Below are positions 7,574-11,230 of a stretch of DNA of 11,230 nt, piece by piece. A model generated the notes under the pieces. That model worked only from the letters and a program-made list of their open reading frames with translations, did no database searches and was not told the origin of the DNA. The stretch's first letter is position 1. Every line of letters begins with the position of its first letter. The position numbers and the translations under genes were made by a program. Origin of the DNA: Burkholderiales bacterium UBA954 (GTDB lineage Bacteria > Pseudomonadota > Gammaproteobacteria > Burkholderiales > Burkholderiaceae_A); the NCBI GenBank assembly GCA_002293155.1, contig DBCQ01000024.1:19839-31068 (forward strand), read 5' to 3'.

Positions 7574-9361
7574 TTACATTCGGTTTGGTGCAGACACGCC
7601 AAGCAAGGAAAGCCCATTTCCTAAGGTCTGCCCTGTGGCTGCAAGTAGCAACAGCCTGGCGCTGCGCAGACTTGGATCGTCGACTAAAACACGTTCGCTG
7701 TTATAAAAGCCATGGAAGTCTGCAGCCAATTCCCTCAAATAAAATGCCAAAAGGTGCGGAGACAGCTCGGACGCTGCATTGTTGATAACATCCGGAAACT
7801 CCGATAGTCGGTTTAACAGGGCCTGCTCACGGGGGGCGATCAGGGTTTCAAGAGAATCGCCAGGCCGGTCTCGAAAGGCAACAAATACGGACTCCCGGGT
7901 TTCTAGAGCCTGAGCCAGCACGCTGCAGATTCTGGCATGGGCATACTGGACGTAATAGACGGGATTGTCTTCGCTCTTTGATAATGCAAGATCGACATCA
8001 AAAACAAATTCGCTATCCGCCCTACGCGATACAAGAAAAAATCTAACCGCATCGCGCCCTCGCTGCTCATCGGTGGCAAGTGCCTGGCCCGATACCGGAT
8101 CGCCCTCACCTGACCAGGTAATCAAATCCCTTAAAGTGACATAACTACCTGCGCGTTTAGAGATCTTTACCTCTTCGCCGCCCCGCATAACCGTAACCAT
8201 TTTGTGCAGTACATAGTCCGGGAAACTCGGAGCAACGCCGATATTGAGGGCCTGCAGCCCGGCGCGAACTCGGGCAATCGTTCCGTGATGGTCAGAACCC
8301 TGGATATTGATGGCCCTCGTAAATCCGCGCTCCCACTTCGTTACATGGTAGGCAACATCAGGAACAAAGTAGGTATAGCCGCCATCAGATTTGCGCATGA
8401 CCCGGTCTTTGTCATCACCAAAATCCGTTGTCCGCAGCCACAGAGCGCCCTCGTTCTCATAGGCATAACCGGCTTGAATCAACTGTTGGACTGTATCCTC
8501 AACCCGCCCATCCTCGTAGAGTGATGACTCGAGATAGTAGCGATCAAAGGCTACGCCAAAGGCGCGCAGATCGAGATCTTGCTCATGACGCAAATAACCA
8601 ACCGAAAATTTTCGAATCGCCTCAAGATCCTCTAAGTCCCCGGACGAGGTAACTGCGCCAGAATCGGCTGCCTCGGTCGTGGCTTTCGCGCAATACGCTA
8701 AGGCAATATCATTGATGTAGTCACCCCGATACCCGTCGGCCGGAAACGCAGAATCATCGGGGAGTATTCCCTTCGCACGAGCCTGCACAGACATTGCAAG
8801 GTTCTGAATCTGTGCTCCGGCGTCGTTGTAATAAAACTCTCGGGACACCTTTAGGCCAGTTGCAGTCAAGATTGCCGCAAGACTATCGCCTAAGGCCGCC
8901 TGTCGGCCATGGCCGACATGGAGTGGGCCGGTTGGATTGGCCGATACAAACTCAACTAAGACCTCCGGTGCATCTGCCGCCATAGGCGTAATCCCGAACT
9001 GGTCGGGTGCACGAGCAACCTCTACGAGAACTGAGGCCCGAGCCTTCGGCAAGAGACGGAAATTAATAAACCCTGGGCCTGCCACTTCAATGGACTGCAG
9101 ACACTCACTGCTAATGGGTAGAGTTTTGAGTGTCGTAACGAGCTGTGCAGCAATCTGCGGCGGCGACATTGCAAGGGGCTTGGCAAGCCGCAATGCAATA
9201 TTGCTGGCGATATCGCCATGCTCAGGCTGCTTTGGCTTCTCAAGAGAACCCTCGACGCCTGAGCAGTTAAGTTCTCCCAGAGATTTTCCCTGACGATCCG
9301 CAAGCGCAGCGCAGGCGGCAAGCAATGATTGGGCAAGTTGGGATCGTTGAGAAGCGAGCAT
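7574..9361 (-). CDS. argS: Arginyl-tRNA synthetase ArgS
   Basis: This class I synthetase attaches arginine to tRNA-Arg in the cytoplasm. The 595-residue product shows the arginyl-specific N-terminal domain (about 1-110), the HIGH-type signature within [14 protein letters not shown] (His148 to His151), the FYYNDAGAQ segment (176-184), GSDHHGT (355-361) and the second signature KISKRAG (399-405), a variant of KMSK. The C-terminal DALR anticodon-binding domain begins near YVQYAHARI (470-478) and ends [10 protein letters not shown]. The length fits bacterial ArgRS. ATG 9361 is the natural start; the 18 bases between it and the upstream tRNA-Arg gene hold no good Shine-Dalgarno motif. The SPOR-domain gene follows 39 bases after the stop. 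Confidence 0.98.
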   Translation of the reverse strand: MLASQRSQLAQSLLAACAALADRQGKSLGELNCSGVEGSLEKPKQPEHGDIASNIALRLAKPLAMSPPQIAAQLVTTLKTLPISSECLQSIEVAGPGFINFRLLPKARASVLVEVARAPDQFGITPMAADAPEVLVEFVSANPTGPLHVGHGRQAALGDSLAAILTATGLKVSREFYYNDAGAQIQNLAMSVQARAKGILPDDSAFPADGYRGDYINDIALAYCAKATTEAADSGAVTSSGDLEDLEAIRKFSVGYLRHEQDLDLRAFGVAFDRYYLESSLYEDGRVEDTVQQLIQAGYAYENEGALWLRTTDFGDDKDRVMRKSDGGYTYFVPDVAYHVTKWERGFTRAINIQGSDHHGTIARVRAGLQALNIGVAPSFPDYVLHKMVTVMRGGEEVKISKRAGSYVTLRDLITWSGEGDPVSGQALATDEQRGRDAVRFFLVSRRADSEFVFDVDLALSKSEDNPVYYVQYAHARICSVLAQALETRESVFVAFRDRPGDSLETLIAPREQALLNRLSEFPDVINNAASELSPHLLAFYLRELAADFHGFYNSERVLVDDPSLRSARLLLLAATGQTLGNGLSLLGVSAPNRM

Positions 9362-9379
9362 AGGGATTTATAAAAAATT

Positions 9380-9455
9380 TGGCGCGTCTGGCAGGAATTG
9401 AACCTGCGACCCTTGGCTTCGGAGGCCAATACTCTATCCACTGAGCTACAGACGC
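9380..9455 (-). tRNA. tRNA-Arg, anticodon CCG
   Basis: Read on the minus strand, the 76 bases fold as a full cloverleaf. The acceptor arms are GCGTCTG and CAGACGC, followed by discriminator G and an encoded CCA. The D arm is GCTC-AGTGGATA-GAGT, the anticodon stem is TTGGC/GCCAA with loop CTCCGAA, the variable loop is GGGTC, and the T arm is GCAGG-TTCAATT-CCTGC. Anticodon CCG (plus-strand 9420-9422) reads CGG arginine codons. The argS start codon lies 18 bases after the CCA on the same strand, so the tRNA is probably the first gene of the argS transcript and is released by 3' processing. Promoter candidates upstream (9456-9560) are weak. Confidence 0.97.
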
Positions 9456-9493
9456 ATCTTTGCGCCGGAAATGGGGTCCCAGCGTTGCAAAAG

Positions 9494-9528
9494 CCCCTGA
9501 TTCTAACCCCTGACGCTTGTTTAGAATC
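9494..9528. repeat. Composite inverted and direct repeat between tRNA-Arg and ackA
   Basis: GATTCTAA at 9499-9506 is the exact reverse complement of TTAGAATC at 9521-9528 (14-base spacer). CCCCTGA at 9494-9500 is repeated exactly at 9507-9513 (13-base period) and interleaves with the left arm. Each inverted arm contains TAGAAT on one strand, five of six matches to a sigma70 -10 box, pointing outward toward the tRNA and toward ackA respectively. The right -35 partners are not convincing. It may be an operator or paired promoter element for the divergent transcripts, or chance; no regulator gene is adjacent. Confidence 0.4.
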
Positions 9529-9565
9529 GAACGGGCACAGGCGATTAAGCCCTGGGGTCCTGAGA

Positions 9566-9595
9566 TTACCAGACAATGTTGCGATGCAGTAAACT
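9566..9595 (+). promoter_or_regulatory. ackA: Weak candidate ackA promoter
   Basis: TTACCA at 9566-9571 and TAAACT at 9590-9595 are separated by 18 bases, and each matches four of six consensus positions for a sigma70 promoter. It lies 70 bases before the ackA start in the correct orientation. Matches of this quality occur often by chance, so this marks a candidate only. Confidence 0.2.
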
Positions 9596-9602
9596 GAAGT
9601 CG

Positions 9603-9622
9603 AAAAAACGCCCTCTAGGCGT
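9603..9622 (-). terminator. Terminator-like hairpin on the minus strand, in the ackA leader
   Basis: On the minus strand ACGCC, a five-base loop and GGCGT are followed directly by a T run (plus-strand A run 9603-9608). The 5-bp GC-rich stem plus T tract is the form of a weak intrinsic terminator. No minus-strand gene precedes it because ackA is on the plus strand, so it would stop antisense transcription before the tRNA-Arg promoter. On the plus strand it would be a small hairpin in the ackA leader. Confidence 0.4.
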
Positions 9623-9664
9623 CAACACGATGACCTCTTTCTTTTTTGACAATGGAGTGATGCC

Positions 9665-10906
9665 TTGAGTGATTCTGCGTTCGGGGATCTGTCGACCTCA
9701 ACAGAGGGGATCCTCGCCGTCAACATCGGCTCATCATCGATTAAGTTCTCAACCCACTTAATCGTTGCGCAGACCAGCGCCGGCGAAAACGGCAAGAGGG
9801 TAACTGCCTCGGTGTTTGGCGGAAGCATTCAGGGCCTGGAGCCCGGTGGCACCCCAGTCATTCGCTGGTCTGAAAACGGCGTTCCACGGGAAGAGGCACT
9901 GTCAGAGACCTTGGATGCATTCCAAGCTGCCATTGGGTTTTTAAAATCTCTATTTCAGAGGGCACTCTCAAACCTACATCTTCGCGCCGTTGTTCACCGA
10001 GTGGTGCATGGCGGCGACACCTTTACCTCGAGCATTCAGATCACGCCCGCTATCATGCAGAAGTTAAAGGCTCTCGAACCGCTGGCGCCACTTCATCAGC
10101 CGCACAATCTCCACGGCATTGAAGCGTTCGCCAGGATTTTCCCAGAGATCACTCAGATTGCCTGCTTTGACACAGCCTTTCACACCAGCCTGTCTGCACT
10201 TGAAAAGACATTCCCGTTAAACCAGGTAATCGCAAAAAAGGGTATCCATCGCTACGGATTCCACGGCTTGTCCTACGAGTACATCTCCACCCGACTGGCC
10301 GAAAGATCACAAGCCGCTCGGGGCCGATTACTGATGGCGCACCTGGGAAACGGCGCAAGCCTATGCGCAAGCATTAGCGGAAAGAGCTTCGCAACGACTA
10401 TGGGATTCTCAGCGGCGGGTGGATTGATGATGGGCACCCGCTGTGGCGATATTGATCCGGGAGTCCTGCTCCACCTCATTCAAGAAGGATTCGATGCCCA
10501 GGCAATTGAGAATCTCATCTATCGAGACTCTGGCCTTAGGGGTGTCTCAGGCCTCTCGGCCGATATGCGTGCATTACGAGCCGATCCCTCGGCGACGGCA
10601 CAGTTTGCGGTGGCACTCTTTGAACACCGGATTATTCGCGAAGCAGGCGGCCTGATCGCGACCATGGGCGGAATATCGGCGATCGCTTTTGCGGGCGGTA
10701 TTGGGGAAAATGATTTCCAGCTACGCGAAAAAGTCTGTAATGCCTTATCGTTCCTTGGCATTGAGATTGATGCCGAAAAGAACCGCGGGCACTCTAAAGA
10801 AATCATTGCGCTTCATCGAGATAACAGCCCGGTCGAGGTCTGGCTAGTCCCGACTGATGAGGGAATCATTGCCGCAGAGCACGCCCTAATGCTGCTAGGA
10901 AAATAA
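9665..10906 (+). CDS. ackA: Acetate kinase (acetate/propionate kinase family)
   Basis: This enzyme interconverts acetyl phosphate plus ADP with acetate plus ATP, usually paired with phosphotransacetylase. The 413 residues hold both halves of the ASKHA-fold kinase: VNIGSSSIKF (19-28, Asn20), HRVVHGG (111-117, Arg112), APLHQPHNL (141-149), FDTAFH (168-173, Asp169), RYGFHGLSYEYIS (196-208, His200), HLGNGASL (226-233), GGLMMGTRCGDIDPG (252-266, Arg259), FAGGIGEN (342-349) and PTDEG (396-400, Glu399). These correspond to the known catalytic and binding residues. The start is TTG at 9665 with GGAG at 9654-9657; the ATG at 9660 is in another frame and stops after two codons. The N-terminus is about 13 residues longer than that of E. 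coli AckA. No pta gene is visible. The stop overlaps the next gene's start by one base. A propionate kinase role cannot be excluded. Confidence 0.95.
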   Translation: MSDSAFGDLSTSTEGILAVNIGSSSIKFSTHLIVAQTSAGENGKRVTASVFGGSIQGLEPGGTPVIRWSENGVPREEALSETLDAFQAAIGFLKSLFQRALSNLHLRAVVHRVVHGGDTFTSSIQITPAIMQKLKALEPLAPLHQPHNLHGIEAFARIFPEITQIACFDTAFHTSLSALEKTFPLNQVIAKKGIHRYGFHGLSYEYISTRLAERSQAARGRLLMAHLGNGASLCASISGKSFATTMGFSAAGGLMMGTRCGDIDPGVLLHLIQEGFDAQAIENLIYRDSGLRGVSGLSADMRALRADPSATAQFAVALFEHRIIREAGGLIATMGGISAIAFAGGIGENDFQLREKVCNALSFLGIEIDAEKNRGHSKEIIALHRDNSPVEVWLVPTDEGIIAAEHALMLLGK

Positions 10907-11230
10907 TGGCACTGATCGTACTGTCTAACGCAGGACTAGCCTTTGGTCATGTCCCACTCCTGTCGCGCGCAAGCGTCTCGCTCGAGACTAACGAGCGCCT
11001 TGGGCTAATTGGCCGTAATGGCACAGGTAAATCATCCCTTTTAAAAGTGTTGTCGGGGCAGCAACTGCCTGATGATGGAACCCTTCAATATCAGCAGGGC
11101 CTACGAATTGCATCTGTCGCTCAAGAACCCATCCTAGATCAGGGGTTAACAATATTCGAGCAGGTCTCAAGCGGCCTATCGGAAATCATCGGGCTTCGCC
11201 AATCCTATGAGGCGATCAGCCTATCCGAGG
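10906..11230 (+). CDS. ABC-F family ATPase, N-terminal part (Uup-like), cut by window end
   Basis: The ATG at 10906 shares its A with the ackA TAA stop (TAATG), so the gene is very likely translationally coupled to ackA. 108 codons are visible and the frame stays open to the window edge. The product begins MALIVLSNAGLAFG, has Walker A GRNGTGKSS (36-44), then LLKVLSGQQLPDDGTL and the Q-loop glutamine in SVAQEP (Gln73). There is no transmembrane segment, as expected for the soluble ABC-F proteins that act on ribosomes or in DNA maintenance. The short N-terminus and the Walker A context resemble Uup more than EttA, but the second ATPase domain, linker and C-terminus needed to decide lie outside the window. 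Confidence 0.88.
   Translation, partial: MALIVLSNAGLAFGHVPLLSRASVSLETNERLGLIGRNGTGKSSLLKVLSGQQLPDDGTLQYQQGLRIASVAQEPILDQGLTIFEQVSSGLSEIIGLRQSYEAISLSE

Noticed and set aside
9362..9379. T-rich stretch between tRNA-Arg and argS as a tRNA terminator
   Set aside because: The nearest stable hairpin, the T arm, is not adjacent to the T run, and the run sits directly before the argS start codon.
9022..9576. 184-codon open frame on the minus strand running through the tRNA and the start of argS
   Set aside because: It overlaps a clear tRNA and the argS N-terminus in another frame and resembles no family I recognise; it is a shadow frame.
9456..9664. A hidden small gene in the longest intergenic stretch
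   Set aside because: No open frame with a ribosome site and plausible protein composition was seen on either strand; only repeats, a hairpin and weak promoter-like elements.
1..11230. Mobile elements, CRISPR arrays, phage or defence genes
   Set aside because: No transposase, integrase, regularly spaced repeats or terminal repeats were seen; all sizeable genes are recognisable core functions.

Overview
The window looks like ordinary chromosomal DNA from a betaproteobacterium, most likely in the order Burkholderiales. This is judged from gene content and order (ybeD-lipB-lipA, a yraN/rsmI divergent pair, an argS-SPOR-dsbA cluster) and from protein similarity recalled from memory; no database search was run. 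Coding density is very high. The longest stretch without a gene is about 209 bases (9456-9664), and no insertion sequence, prophage, CRISPR array or integration scar was seen.

Left block, plus strand (1-3984): the 3' end of a YbeD-like gene, lipB (octanoyltransferase) and lipA (lipoyl synthase) form a lipoate-cofactor operon. A P1B-type (copper-like) ATPase follows lipA after 44 bases and probably shares its transcript.

Middle block (4053-6215): the lipoprotein gene dolP (two BON domains) and yraN run on the minus strand, and rsmI (16S rRNA 2'-O-methyltransferase) runs on the plus strand. yraN and rsmI diverge, and their 5' coding ends overlap. In E. coli the same neighbourhood (yraL/rsmI, lpoA, yraN, diaA, dolP) is longer; lpoA and diaA are absent here.

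Right-middle block, minus strand (6239-9455): in transcription order, tRNA-Arg(CCG), argS, a membrane-anchored SPOR-domain protein and dsbA. The tRNA lies only 18 bases before the start codon of the synthetase that charges it.

Right end, plus strand (9665-11230): ackA (acetate kinase, TTG start), whose stop codon shares one base with the start codon of an ABC-F ATPase gene that runs off the window. The tRNA/ackA intergenic region carries a small composite of inverted and direct repeats and a terminator-like hairpin.

No previously undescribed multi-gene system was found. The points most worth a second look are the tRNA-Arg/argS linkage, the overlapping divergent starts of yraN and rsmI, the metal pump attached to the lipoate operon with an altered membrane motif, and the repeats upstream of ackA.
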